A DNA stretch of 64,000 nucleotides from CAVUWL01 sp963787415 (GTDB lineage Bacteria; Actinomycetota; Thermoleophilia; Solirubrobacterales; 70-9): positions 372,001-436,000 of the forward strand of contig CAWBCO010000002.1 of NCBI GenBank assembly GCA_963787415.1. The letters are read 5' to 3'. The notes beneath the pieces were generated by a model, which saw only the letters and a list, made by a program, of their open reading frames with translations, searched no databases and was not told the DNA's origin. The number at the start of each line of letters is the position of its first letter. The first letter of the stretch is position 1. The position numbers and the translations under genes are program-made. Below, piece by piece: positions 50,611-59,976 of the stretch.

Positions 50611-53097
50611 TCAACGAATGACGAAATTGACCAGTCTGCCGGGGACGACAACCTCCTTGACTACCTCCTTGCCCTCGAGGTGGCGGCCCACTTTCTCACT
50701 CCCTCGCGCGAGGCGCAGGAGCTCCTCGCGCGAGGCGTCGGCCGCCGCCTCGATGCGGTCGCGGAGCTTGCCGTTGACCTGGACGATCAGGGTCATCGTG
50801 TCACTGATCAATAGCGCCTCATCAGCGCGCGGCCAGGGACTCTCCCACACCCGCCCCCCATTTATCCGCTCCCAGACCTCCGCCCCCAGATGGGGCGCGA
50901 AGGGGAAGATCAAGGAGGCGGCGCTCGCCGTTGCAAAGCGCACCGCGGCGATCCCTGCGGGGTCGCCGTAGAGAGCGTCCTTGAGCCGATAGGCCTCATT
51001 TACCAGCTCCATGATCGCGGCGATCGCGGTGTTGAACTGAAAGCCTCGCTGGAAGTCGCGGGTCACCTTCTCGATCGCCCAGTTGGCTTTGACGAGCAGG
51101 GAGCGGGCGGGCTCCTGCGCTTCCTGCCCGGCGGTCTCGCCGGTGGCCTTCCCCTCGACCTCCTGGCAGAGCCGCCAGAGCCGAGACAGAAATCGGCTGA
51201 CCCCCTCAACACCCTCATCAGACCAGTCGCCACCGCGCTCCGGGGGGCCCATGAAGCAAACGTAGGTACGCGCCGTGTCGGCCCCGTAGCGCTCGATGTA
51301 CTCGGCAGGGCTAACCGTGTTGCCCCTTGACTTCGACATCTTCGCCCCGTCGCGGGTGATCATTCCCTGGGCGAAGAGGTTGGCGAAGGGCTCTTGCACC
51401 CCAAGCCATCCGAGGTCCGCCAGCGCCTTGGTCAGGAAGCGCGCATACATCAGATGCAAGATCGCGTGCTCGACCCCCCCGATGTATTGATCGACCGGCA
51501 ACCAGTGCTCGGCGGCGGCGCGATCCCAGGCGGCTGCTTCGTTGCGCGGGTCAAGGTAGCGAATGAAGTACCAGGAGGAGTCGACGAAGGTGTCCATCGT
51601 GTCGGTCTCGCGGCGAGCCGGACCCCCGCACCGGGGACATTCGGTGCGGACCCACTCCTCGGCCGCGGCTAGTGGGCTGCGCCCCTGAGGCGCATACTCC
51701 TCGATCTCTGGCAGCTCAACCGGGAGCTGCTCCTCAGGGACTGGAACCATTCCGCAGCGCTGGCAGTAGAGAATCGGGATCGGGGCGCCCCAGTAGCGTT
51801 GGCGCGAAACCAACCAGTCACGAAGGCGGTAATTGATGGCGGCGCGACCGCGGCCCTCCGCCGCTAGCCACTCGACGATCTCGCGATGGGCCTCACGGTT
51901 ATTGGCGCCGTCAAAGCGCTCCGAGTTGACCATCGCGCCGTCGCCGCCGTAGGGCAGATCGTCGGCGTCGCTCACACCGTCAGGTCTACCCTCGATCACA
52001 CGCCTGAGGGGCAGGTCAAAGGCCTTGGCGAACTCATAGTCACGACGATCGTGGGCGGGTACCGCCATGATCGCCCCGGTCCCGTAATCCATCAGGACGT
52101 AATCGGCGACGAACATCGGAATCCGCTCGCCGTTGACTGGATTTATCACGGCTCGGCCGAGGGCGATGCCGGTCTTCTCGCGATCCTCGGCGCCACGCTC
52201 CTCCCCGGACTCGCGGGCGACCTGGTTGACATAGTCGCGAACCTCTCCCTCTGTGGCGGTGCCGGCAACGAGGCGCTCGAGATCGGGGTGCTCGGGCGCG
52301 AGGACGAAGAAGGTCGCCCCGAACAGGGTGTCGGGGCGGGTCGTGAATACCGCGAAATCGAAATCCAGCTCCTCGCAGCGAAAGACGACCTCGGCGCCCT
52401 CGGAGCGACCGATCCAGTTGCGTTGCATCGTGATCACGTGCTCGGGCCAGGAATCGAGCTGATCGAAATCGCGCAAGAGGCGCTCGGCGTAATCGGTGAT
52501 CCGGAAAAACCATTGCTCGAGCTTGCGTTGGACGACAACCGTCCCGCAGCGCTCGCAGCGACCGTCTATCACCTGCTCATTGGCGAGCACCGTTGCATCC
52601 TTGGGGCACCACTGGACCGGAGCCTCGGCGCGGTAGGCGAGGCCGCGCTCGAAAAGCTGCAAAAAGATCCACTGGGTCCAGCGGTAGTACTCGGGCATAT
52701 GGGTGCCGAGCTCCCGCGACCAATCGATCGAGATCCCCCACTCTCGAAACTGGCGGCGGAAGGAGGCGATCGAGCGCTCGGTCACCTTCCGCGGTGGCTC
52801 ACCCGTCTTGATCGCGTTGTTCTCGGCCGGCAGGCCGAAGGCGTCATATCCCATCGGGTGGATAACCTCAAAACCGCGGCGGCGGCGATAGTGGGCGATC
52901 GCATCACCCACCGCATAGGTCTTGAGGTGGCCAACGTGGGGCTCACCGGAGGGATAGGGCAACATCTCCAAGACGTAGGACTTTGGTCTTGACTCCTCAA
53001 ACTCCGGCTCACCGGGATTGGCTACCTCCCAGGTCTTCTCCTCGGCCCAAAGCCGCTGCCACTTGCGCTCGATCAACTTCGGTTCATAACCGCTCAC
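50611..53097 (-). CDS. leuS: Leucyl-tRNA synthetase
   Basis: This is 828 residues from the GTG at 53097 (VSGYEPKLIERKWQRLW). The open frame runs further upstream into the SpoIIM-like gene and is not LeuRS-like there. The class I motifs are MLPYPSGEPHVGHLKTYAVG (HIGH variant) and GAKMSKSRGNTVSP (KMSKS). The CP1 editing domain is present (FAVFTTRPDTLFGATFFVLA, with the editing Asp in VPAHDRRDYEFAKAF), as are zinc-type cysteines (QRCGMVPVP, ECPRCGGPARRETD). Bacterial LeuRS of normal size. Confidence 0.97.
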   Translation of the reverse strand: MSGYEPKLIERKWQRLWAEEKTWEVANPGEPEFEESRPKSYVLEMLPYPSGEPHVGHLKTYAVGDAIAHYRRRRGFEVIHPMGYDAFGLPAENNAIKTGEPPRKVTERSIASFRRQFREWGISIDWSRELGTHMPEYYRWTQWIFLQLFERGLAYRAEAPVQWCPKDATVLANEQVIDGRCERCGTVVVQRKLEQWFFRITDYAERLLRDFDQLDSWPEHVITMQRNWIGRSEGAEVVFRCEELDFDFAVFTTRPDTLFGATFFVLAPEHPDLERLVAGTATEGEVRDYVNQVARESGEERGAEDREKTGIALGRAVINPVNGERIPMFVADYVLMDYGTGAIMAVPAHDRRDYEFAKAFDLPLRRVIEGRPDGVSDADDLPYGGDGAMVNSERFDGANNREAHREIVEWLAAEGRGRAAINYRLRDWLVSRQRYWGAPIPILYCQRCGMVPVPEEQLPVELPEIEEYAPQGRSPLAAAEEWVRTECPRCGGPARRETDTMDTFVDSSWYFIRYLDPRNEAAAWDRAAAEHWLPVDQYIGGVEHAILHLMYARFLTKALADLGWLGVQEPFANLFAQGMITRDGAKMSKSRGNTVSPAEYIERYGADTARTYVCFMGPPERGGDWSDEGVEGVSRFLSRLWRLCQEVEGKATGETAGQEAQEPARSLLVKANWAIEKVTRDFQRGFQFNTAIAAIMELVNEAYRLKDALYGDPAGIAAVRFATASAASLIFPFAPHLGAEVWERINGGRVWESPWPRADEALLISDTMTLIVQVNGKLRDRIEAAADASREELLRLARGSEKVGRHLEGKEVVKEVVVPGRLVNFVIR

Positions 53098-53113
53098 TGA
53101 AACGGCGATCTTC

Positions 53114-53818
53114 TCAGACCACCGGCGAGAGGGCCTCGAGCAGGTGGGGCCAGACGTAGACCTCGATTGTCGCTGCAACGACGAGGGTAGGGATCGCCAG
53201 CAAAACGGTGACGAAGGTGGCGGCGAGAAGCTTGTTCCACTCACCCCGGCGACTGGCGATCAACCAGGCGGCGAGGGGAAGAAAAAGCGCGCTCAGCTCC
53301 GGGATTGCGTGCGGCAGCACACTGAGCAAGAGCGCGGCGCGGGAGATATGAAGCTGGAAGGCCAGCGTCGAGCACTGAAAGCCGAGATAGAAAGCCTGGG
53401 TCGAGAGCGAAAAGATGGTGACCGCGCAGACGAAGAGAATCGCCAGCTCTCCCATCTTGATGTGAATCCAGCGCGAGAACCCCCTGCGCTGCGCGGCGGC
53501 GATTGGCATCGAGGCTCCGGCGATGAATCCGGCGATGCAGGCACTGGCGTGAAAGGCGAGGACCAATCCGTTGCGCTCAAGGATCGGCAAGAGGTCGGCG
53601 GCGGTTGACGGTTCGGTGATCCCAGGAAGGTGAACTGGGGTCAGGTCAGGGGTCAGCATGCCGGCCACGAACCAGACCGCCAAGAGCAGCGCAGCGGCGA
53701 TCGAGACGCTCAGCGCCAGCCAAGCGCGCAGGAGCGCCCAGGGACGCCCGTTCCAGCTCTCAAAAGCATCCCGGGTGTCCTGCATCCCGTCTGAGAAAAC
53801 ATGTTGATTCGCGCTCAC
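53114..53818 (-). CDS. SpoIIM-like membrane protein (DUF95)
   Basis: A 234-residue membrane protein. After a cytoplasmic N-terminus (residues 1-30) come about five or six helices, with the family features AFHASACIAGFIAGASMPIA and SVLPHAIPELSALFLPLAAW (the His-Glu pair in the HGxxE-like motif). It is related to stage II sporulation protein M, which in Bacillus works with SpoIID/P in engulfment. No other sporulation gene is in the window, and many non-spore-formers carry such proteins, so a general membrane role is more likely. Confidence 0.82.
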   Translation of the reverse strand: MSANQHVFSDGMQDTRDAFESWNGRPWALLRAWLALSVSIAAALLLAVWFVAGMLTPDLTPVHLPGITEPSTAADLLPILERNGLVLAFHASACIAGFIAGASMPIAAAQRRGFSRWIHIKMGELAILFVCAVTIFSLSTQAFYLGFQCSTLAFQLHISRAALLLSVLPHAIPELSALFLPLAAWLIASRRGEWNKLLAATFVTVLLAIPTLVVAATIEVYVWPHLLEALSPVV

Positions 53819-53856
53819 CGCTCACTCATCGACAGCGAGCGCGAGAGATTTGAGAG

Positions 53857-53929
53857 TGGAGCTGAGGGGGCTCGAACCCCTGACCTTCGCGCTGCCAGCG
53901 CGACGCTCTTCCAGCTGAGCTACAGCCCC
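53857..53929 (-). tRNA. tRNA-Ala (anticodon GGC)
   Basis: The minus strand folds into a complete 73-base cloverleaf. The acceptor is GGGGCTG with CAGCTCC (one G-U pair). The D arm is GCTC-AGCTGGAA-GAGC. The anticodon stem TCGCG/CGCGA has loop CTGGCAG (anticodon GGC, reading GCC/GCU Ala codons), and the T arm AGGGG-TTCGAGC-CCCCT carries the invariant TTCGA. The discriminator base is A and the CCA end is not encoded. It lies alone between the SpoIIM-like and DivIVA-like genes. Confidence 0.96.
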
Positions 53930-54039
53930 TTGCTTGGATTCAAGGTTATCGCGGCTGTTTGCCTCCAACCGAGCGCCGCGATCAACGGCTCGCGGTGGAG
54001 CTTGGCCGAGACGAATTCGAGCCGCTCAGCGCCGATCGC

Positions 54040-54831
54040 CTAGGCGGCACGCTGCTCGGGACCGGGTTCCTCCTCGACGTCGAGGATCAGGTTGTCGCCT
54101 GCTGTGTGGCGAACATGGAACTCAAGCGGGGAACGCTCCTCCAGCTCACGAAGCAACTCGACCGGTTCCTGCAGTCGCATCGAGATCGTCGCTCGACCCT
54201 CGGAGAATCGCTCGACCGAGATCTCAGTCGTGGCATTGATCTGGCCGGCAGCATCCTCAAAGCCAACCAGCTGGGAGAAATCATCAAGCGGCCCGATCTC
54301 GACCTTGACCATACCCTCGAAGATATCCACGGCTGCGGCATCGGTTCCGAGTGAGGCCGCGGCATCGGCCTCGCTGGAGGCAGCGGTAAATGCGCCGGGG
54401 TGAGCCTCGGTCAACTCCTGCACCCGCCGACTCACCTCGACCGCCTCGCGCAACGCCTTCATTCGGATCCGCGTTGCCTGGCCGCGAGCCTGACTTTGAA
54501 TCTCCTCAAGTCGCGCCGAGACCGCCTCCAGCGAGGCGATGCTTCGGTCGTGTCGCTCGTTGGCCTCGCGCAGGCGCTCACCCAGGCTTCGGATCTCGCC
54601 CTCGCGCTCGATCACCATCGCCGAGAGCACGCCCAATTCCTGCTCGGCCAAGTCAGCTGTCTCGACCGCGCCGCGCCACCGCCCCTCGGCATCATCAGCA
54701 TCCTCTTGGAGCGCCCGCAGCCGCCCGTCGCGTGCCGAAATTGCCGCATCCACTTCGTGGCGGCGGTAGCCGAGGAGGACCCTCTTGAAGCTACCCATGC
54801 GAGGCACCGTATGGGGGGCTTCGGACGGCAT
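54040..54831 (-). CDS. DivIVA-like coiled-coil protein
   Basis: This is 263 residues. The segment FKRVLLGYRRHEVDAAISAR near the N-terminus resembles the DivIVA lipid-binding start, followed by a long coiled coil (residues about 25-140: RLRALQEDADDAEGRWRGAV, RLREANERHDRSIASLEAVS). The C-terminal 110 residues are a separate globular region (FEGMVKVEIGPLDDFSQLVG, EFHVRHTAGDNLILDVEEE). AGAGGT seven bases upstream supports the ATG at 54831. A polar-growth or septum role is known for DivIVA; here it is only inferred. Confidence 0.8.
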   Translation of the reverse strand: MPSEAPHTVPRMGSFKRVLLGYRRHEVDAAISARDGRLRALQEDADDAEGRWRGAVETADLAEQELGVLSAMVIEREGEIRSLGERLREANERHDRSIASLEAVSARLEEIQSQARGQATRIRMKALREAVEVSRRVQELTEAHPGAFTAASSEADAAASLGTDAAAVDIFEGMVKVEIGPLDDFSQLVGFEDAAGQINATTEISVERFSEGRATISMRLQEPVELLRELEERSPLEFHVRHTAGDNLILDVEEEPGPEQRAA

Positions 54832-54873
54832 TTCGCGACCTCTTCCAAAACACGAACAGACGTTCGGGCTACG

Positions 54874-55263
54874 CTAGACTCCGGCGACGCTTGAGGATTC
54901 GGGTCGATCTAAATCAGGCGCCAGCTGAACCGCATCGCGCCACAGGTCCTCAAGCTGATAGCGCTCTCTAGCCTCGGCGGTAAAGACGTGCAGGACGCTA
55001 TCGAGGTAGTCAAGGACGATCCACCCCGTATCCCCGGCGCCGTCAACGCGAGCGGGAAGGACGGCGTCCTCATGCTTCATCCGCAACCTCACCTCCTCGA
55101 CAATGGCGCGCGCGTGGCGCTCATTGCGTGCTGTGCAGATCGCGAGGAAATCGGTGTAGGAGACCAGCGGTCGCATGTCCAAGATGACGATTCTCTCGGC
55201 CTGTTTGGAATCGGCCAGCTCGGCCAGACGACGCGCCAGGGCATCGGAGGTCGAGATGATCAA
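54874..55263 (-). CDS. rsfS: Ribosomal silencing factor RsfS
   Basis: A 129-residue RsfS/Iojap protein that binds L14 and blocks subunit joining under starvation. Signature segments are AERIVILDMRPLVSYTDFLA, ICTARNERHARAIVEEVRLR and GWIVLDYLDSVLHVFTAEAR with RERYQLEDLWRDA. It overlaps the nadD stop by four bases, the classic nadD-rsfS pair. Confidence 0.95.
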   Translation of the reverse strand: MIISTSDALARRLAELADSKQAERIVILDMRPLVSYTDFLAICTARNERHARAIVEEVRLRMKHEDAVLPARVDGAGDTGWIVLDYLDSVLHVFTAEARERYQLEDLWRDAVQLAPDLDRPESSSVAGV

Positions 55264-55868
55264 GAGTAGATCCCCTTCTCCTCGACGAATCGCGCCACCG
55301 GCTCGGGCACCAGGTAGCGAAGCGGTCGTCCGGCGGCCGCGCGCTCGCGGACCGCGGAGGAGGAGACGCCGAACTGCGGCATCTCAAGCATCGTCGCCCG
55401 TCCCACCGCATCGAGACTGCGAAGCACCGCTCCCACCTCGGCATCGGCGATTCCGGCGCGCCGTGCAATCGCCAGTTGAGCCAGCTCGATCACCCGCTCA
55501 GACTCGCGCCAGCTCTCCAGACCGACGGCGGCGTCGGCGCCCATCACAAACACGAGCTCGGCATCCCCTCGCTCTCGCCCGAGCAGCTCCAGGGTCTCAT
55601 AGGTATAGGAGGGGCCCTGACGATCGACCTCAAGCGTGGAAACCGAGAACCGCGGGTCATCGGCGGCGGCGAGCCTGGTCATCGCGAGGCGAAGCTCACG
55701 TCCAGGGTCATCGACGATCCGCTTGTGCGGGGCCTCACCGGTGGGGACCAGAATCACCTCACTGAGCCCGAGCTGCCAGAGTGCCTCCTGGGCAAGGGCC
55801 AGATGTCCGAGGTGCGGCGGATTGAATGCCGAACCGAGTACGCCGATTGCGGCGGCAGGGCTACTCAC
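55260..55868 (-). CDS. nadD: Nicotinate-nucleotide adenylyltransferase
   Basis: This is 202 residues. NadD transfers AMP to nicotinate mononucleotide in NAD synthesis. IGVLGSAFNPPHLGHLALAQ holds the GxFxPxHxGH nucleotidyltransferase motif, followed by PTGEAPHKR, FVMGADAAVGLESW, and the C-terminal FGVSSSAVRERAAAGRPLRY (SSSxxR). The start overlaps the proA end by eight bases and the stop overlaps rsfS. Confidence 0.95.
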   Translation of the reverse strand: MSSPAAAIGVLGSAFNPPHLGHLALAQEALWQLGLSEVILVPTGEAPHKRIVDDPGRELRLAMTRLAAADDPRFSVSTLEVDRQGPSYTYETLELLGRERGDAELVFVMGADAAVGLESWRESERVIELAQLAIARRAGIADAEVGAVLRSLDAVGRATMLEMPQFGVSSSAVRERAAAGRPLRYLVPEPVARFVEEKGIYS

Positions 55869-57127
55869 GCAGCTGGCCGTTGCCGAGCGCGACGTACTTA
55901 TAGGTGGTCAGCTCGCGCAGTCCAATCGGACCCCTGGCGTGCAGCTTTTGGGTCGAATTGCCGATCTCGGCTCCCATTCCAAACTCAAAGCCATCGGTGA
56001 AACGGGTCGAAGCGTTGACGTAGACAGCGGCCGCGTCGACCTCGGCGATGAAGCGTTGCCCCGCCTGCTCTGATTCGGTCACTATCGCCTCTGAGTGGCC
56101 GCTGCTATGGGCGTTGACATGGGCGATCGCGTCCTCAATTGATTCGCAGACCCCGACCGACATCTTCAGGTCAAGGTACTCGGTGTCCCAGTCCTCCTCG
56201 CTAGCAAGGCCGAGCTCGGTTCCCCCAGCCAAGTCGCGGGCACGCTCGTCACCGACCAGCTCGACTCCATTCTCAGCCAGCTCCGCTGCCACCGCGGGCA
56301 AGAAGTTGGCGGCGATCGCCTCGTCGACCAGCAGGGTCTCTGCCGCATTACAAACACCGGGGCGCTGGACCTTGGCATTGACGGCAATTCGCCGTGCCAT
56401 CTGAAGATCGGCAGCGGCATGAACGTAGACGTGGCAGTTTCCCGCCGCCGCGTAGATCACCGGTACGCTCGCGACATCCCTTAGTGCCGCCTTCAGTCCC
56501 TCGCCACCGCGGGGGATCAAGAGGTCCAAGAAGCGGTCTTGGGTGGCCAGCTCAACCAGATCCTCATGGCCGCCTCCAGACAGCAGCTGCACGGCGTCCT
56601 CTGGCAGCCCGACCGCAGCAAGGGACTCGCGAACGATCCCGGCAAGGCAGCCATTTGAGCGCTCCGCATAGCTCGAGCCGCGCAGCACTATCGCGTTGGC
56701 ACTCTTGATTGTCAGCGCCGCGCAGTCGACGGTCACGTTGGGCCGCGCCTCATAGACCACCGCAACCACCCCCAGCGGCACCCGCACCTTGCGCAGGTCG
56801 ATTCCACTGACAAGAGTTCTGCGTTCCAACTCTTCGCCGACCGGATCCGCGGCGGCAGCGATCGCCTTTACCCCCGCAGCGACCGCCTCCAGCCGAGACT
56901 CCGAGAGCCTCAGCCGATCCCGCAGCGCCTCGCTCAGCCCCGCCGCCCGCTGATCGGCGAGGTCAGCCTGATTGGCCTCAAGGATCTCTGCGCTTCGCTC
57001 CACCAGCGCCCGCGCTGTGTTTTCCAAAACGGCGTTCTTGGCCTCGGTTTTTGCCCGCTGCCAGCCGCCGCGCAGCTCGCCGCGCGGCGGCGCAGGTTTC
57101 AGCGACCGTGTTGGTCCTCACTGCCAT
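55861..57127 (-). pseudogene. proA: Gamma-glutamyl phosphate reductase, frameshifted at the N-terminus
   Basis: ProA reduces gamma-glutamyl phosphate to glutamate semialdehyde in proline synthesis. From codon 28 or so the protein is normal (ARALVERSAEILEANQADLA, VPLGVVAVVYEARPNVTVDC, the catalytic Cys in VQRPGVCNAAETLLVDE, VNASTRFTDGFEFGMGAEIG). The expected N-terminal helix, MAVRTNTVAETCAAARRAAR, begins at an ATG at 57127 but is one frame off. Removing one A from the five-A run (TTTTT at 57048-57052 on the plus strand) gives AAGKTEAKNAVLENTARALV, which aligns well with ProA. As it stands, only a shortened product from a TTG at 57027 (55861-57027) is possible. The gene overlaps nadD. Confidence 0.85.
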
Positions 57128-57164
57128 CAGAGATCAAGGGTAGCTGGGGAGCACGGCCCTGCGA

Positions 57165-58253
57165 TCAAACCAAGACGAACCGATCGCGGTGGATGACCTC
57201 ATCAGCGGCGTCGGGGAGCAGCTCGCGCACCTCCGCGCTCCGCAAGCCGATCACCCGCTGCAGCTCAGCGGCGGAGTAATCGACGATTCCCTTGCCGAGA
57301 ACCTCGCCCTCGGCGCTCACTTCAACCGCATCGCCAACATCGAAATCGCCCTCGACGGCGAGGATCCCGACCGCGAGCAAACTGGAGCCCCGCTCGCGTA
57401 GGACGCTGGCTGCACCGACGTCGACCAATACCCGGCCGTGGGCCGGCTTTGCGTATTTGAGCCAGAGCTTGAAAGCAGAAGACTTGCCCGCCTGGGCCAC
57501 AAAGCGGGTGCCGCCGTGCCCACCGCAGGCCGCTTCCGACAGAGTTCCGTCCCGGGTGCCGTTGCAAATCACTGCCGGGATCCCGGCCTCGCTTGCCATC
57601 TCCGCCGCTGCGACCTTGCTCCGCATTCCGCCGGAGCCAAAGGCCGAGGTGCGATCGCCAATCTGCAGCCCCGCCAACTCGGAGAAATCCTCAACCCTGG
57701 CGACCAGCTCTGCTTCGGGATCGATCCGGGGGTCGGTGCGGTGTAGCCCATCGATGTCGGTGAGCAAGACCAAGAGGCTCGCATCCAGCAAAACGGCGAC
57801 CTGTGCGGCGAGGAAATCGTTATCGCCGAAGCTGATCTCATCGGTGGCGGTTGTGTCGTTCTCGTTGACGACCGGCACCACCCCCCAGCCGATCAGCCGC
57901 CTCAGGGTCTGGCGAGCGTTTACGTAGTTGGTGCGAGCGGCGATGTCGGCGGCGGTGAGCAGCACCTGCGCAGCTCGCGTGCCCTGATTGGCGAGGCGAC
58001 TCTCATAGGCGCGGAAGAGGTCGCCCTGGCCGACCGCGGAGGCGGCCTGCAGCTCGTCCATCGCCCGCGGCCGCGAACCCAGCTCCATCAGTCTGATTCC
58101 ACGCGCGATCGCCCCTGAGGTCACCATCACTAGCCGCTCTCCGCCGCGCTCAAGAGCTGCGACCTGGCCACAGACAGAGTCGAGCACATCGGCGCGCAGC
58201 TCACCATCATCGGCAGCGACGATCGAGGAGCCGAGCTTGACGATCAGGGTCAT
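57165..58253 (-). CDS. proB: Glutamate 5-kinase
   Basis: A 362-residue enzyme of the first proline step. The amino-acid kinase domain shows VKLGSSIVA, LVMVTSGAIARGIRLM, GVVPVVNENDTTATDEISFG, LLVLLTDIDGLHRTDPRID and FGSGGMRSKVAAAEMA. A C-terminal PUA domain (GRVLVDVGAASVLRERGSSL, GKGIVDYSAAELQRVIGLRS) is present, as in most bacterial ProB. Intact, unlike proA immediately downstream. Confidence 0.96.
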   Translation of the reverse strand: MTLIVKLGSSIVAADDGELRADVLDSVCGQVAALERGGERLVMVTSGAIARGIRLMELGSRPRAMDELQAASAVGQGDLFRAYESRLANQGTRAAQVLLTAADIAARTNYVNARQTLRRLIGWGVVPVVNENDTTATDEISFGDNDFLAAQVAVLLDASLLVLLTDIDGLHRTDPRIDPEAELVARVEDFSELAGLQIGDRTSAFGSGGMRSKVAAAEMASEAGIPAVICNGTRDGTLSEAACGGHGGTRFVAQAGKSSAFKLWLKYAKPAHGRVLVDVGAASVLRERGSSLLAVGILAVEGDFDVGDAVEVSAEGEVLGKGIVDYSAAELQRVIGLRSAEVRELLPDAADEVIHRDRFVLV

Positions 58254-58310
58254 GGCCGAGAGTGTAGGAAGATCGCGACCGTTGCCGAGCCCGCGAGCAG
58301 GCAGGCCTAG

Positions 58311-59603
58311 CTAAATATGGAGCTCGAACTCGTGCTCGCCGACGCGAAGATCATCGCCGGGTTCAAAGCCGGCCCGGGAGAGCGCCGCGATCACGCCGAT
58401 CTCGACCAGGCGTTGCTCGAGATAGGCAAGCGCCTCCTGGTTGGAGAGATCGTGGCGCTCAAACAGCAGCTCGACCCCGCGCCCGAGGATGCGATATGCC
58501 CGATCGCCTTCACGCTGGACCCGGTAGCCACCCTCTCCGACGGGACGATAGACCCGGTGCTCGGCCTCAAACCCCGCGCCGAGTGCCGCCTCAGCGCCCA
58601 TTGCCTGAGCCTCGCCCTCGGGGAGCTCAAAGAGAATACGACGCACCAACTCCTCAAGACCCTCTCCGGTGGCCGCGGAAACCGCGAGCACGCCTAACAC
58701 GCGCTGGTCCAATCTTGGGGCCCATATCTCGAGCACCGAGTCGACCTCGTGGGAGGTGAGCAGGTCGCACTTTGAGAGAACGACAAGCTCCGGCAAGGAG
58801 TCCAACCCGCCGCCATAGGAGGACAACTCCTCGCGCACGGTGTGATAGTTCTGCCACGGGTCGCTTCCCAACGGCGCAAGCTCGACCAGGTGCACGAGGA
58901 TCGCGCAGCGCTCAACGTGGGCGAGGAATTCATGCCCCAGTCCGGCACCGTCGGCGGCCCCCTCGATCAGACCCGGAATATCGGCTAGCACGGCCTGACG
59001 ATCGGGCCCCTCGATTGTGCCCAAGACCGGGGAGAGGGTCGTGAACGGATAGTTCGCCACCTTCGGCGCCGCCCGGGTCAGGCTGGCAAGCAGCGAGGAC
59101 TTGCCCGCGTTGGGCAGCCCGATTAGTCCAACGTCAGCGAGCAGCTTTAGCTGCAGCTCAATCCAACCCGATTGCGCAACGCCCCCGCGCTCAGCGAATC
59201 GGGGCGCCTGGCGCGTTGCGGTGGTGAAGCGCCGGTTCCCATGGCCGCCCCGGCCGCCGACCGCGACCACCGCCCGCTGTCCCGCCTCGATCAGATCCAC
59301 CCTGCTTCCATCCAGACAGACGGTCTCGGTACCAGCTGGGACCGAGACTTCGCGATTTGCGCCACGGGCTCCATGGCGATTGGATCCTTCGCCATGGACG
59401 CCCCGCTCGGCCCGAAAGTGCCGATTCCCCCGCAGCGCACCGAGATCGCGGCGCGAGGGATCACAGATTAAAACGACGTCCCCTCCGTGCCCTCCGTCAC
59501 CTCCGTCAGGACCGCCCATCGGCACGTGAGCCTCCCGACGAAAAGAGATGCACCCGTTGCCTCCCCGCCCTCCCTCAACCCAGATCTTTGCCCGGTCATA
59601 CAT
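58311..59603 (-). CDS. obg: Obg/CgtA GTPase
   Basis: This is 430 residues. The Gly-rich Obg fold starts with DRAKIWVEGGRGGNGCISFR and GGPDGGDGGHGGDVVLICD. The GTPase domain has GLPNAGKSSLLASLTRAAPK, ADIPGLIEGAADGAGLGHEF and VVLSKCDLL. The C-terminal OCT domain ends in YRVQREGDRAYRILGRGVEL. It acts in 50S assembly and stringent control. Standard rplU-rpmA-obg order, followed by proB. Confidence 0.97.
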   Translation of the reverse strand: MYDRAKIWVEGGRGGNGCISFRREAHVPMGGPDGGDGGHGGDVVLICDPSRRDLGALRGNRHFRAERGVHGEGSNRHGARGANREVSVPAGTETVCLDGSRVDLIEAGQRAVVAVGGRGGHGNRRFTTATRQAPRFAERGGVAQSGWIELQLKLLADVGLIGLPNAGKSSLLASLTRAAPKVANYPFTTLSPVLGTIEGPDRQAVLADIPGLIEGAADGAGLGHEFLAHVERCAILVHLVELAPLGSDPWQNYHTVREELSSYGGGLDSLPELVVLSKCDLLTSHEVDSVLEIWAPRLDQRVLGVLAVSAATGEGLEELVRRILFELPEGEAQAMGAEAALGAGFEAEHRVYRPVGEGGYRVQREGDRAYRILGRGVELLFERHDLSNQEALAYLEQRLVEIGVIAALSRAGFEPGDDLRVGEHEFELHI

Positions 59604-59721
59604 CGGCTAGGCAGAGATTAGGGCGATCACCGTGCAATGAGGGACCCGGCCCACCCCCAGCTCTTTTCTGATCGCGATCCTTGCTCGGGCGCCCCGAAGG
59701 TCAGCGCCCGCCGGTTGTAAG

Positions 59722-59976
59722 CTAGGCGTTCTGGATAACGCTGATCGTGCGACCCCGACGCGACGGTTTGAACGCAACGGTCCCGGCTCGGGTGGCAAAG
59801 ATCGTGTGGTCGCGGCCAAGACCGGTCCCCTCGCCGGGGTAAAAGCGGGTGCCACGCTGGCGCACGATGATCTCCCCGCCGCTGACCCGCTGGCCGGCAA
59901 AAACCTTGACCCCGAGCATCTTCGGGTTGGAATCGCGTCCATTGCGGCTGGAGCCGAGTCCCTTCTTATGCGCCAC
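59722..59976 (-). CDS. rpmA: 50S ribosomal protein L27
   Basis: An 84-residue protein starting MAHKKGLGSSRNGRDSNPKM, whose N-terminal tail reaches the peptidyl transferase centre. No N-terminal extension needing processing is present. The start overlaps rplU by 11 bases. Confidence 0.98.
   Translation of the reverse strand: MAHKKGLGSSRNGRDSNPKMLGVKVFAGQRVSGGEIIVRQRGTRFYPGEGTGLGRDHTIFATRAGTVAFKPSRRGRTISVIQNA

Noticed and set aside
53098..53244. N-terminal extension of LeuS
   Set aside because: The Ser/Pro-rich extension overlaps the SpoIIM-like gene. LeuRS similarity starts at the GTG at 53097.
53114..53818. SpoIIM as evidence of sporulation
   Set aside because: SpoIIM-like (DUF95) proteins occur widely in non-sporulating bacteria and no other spore gene is present here.
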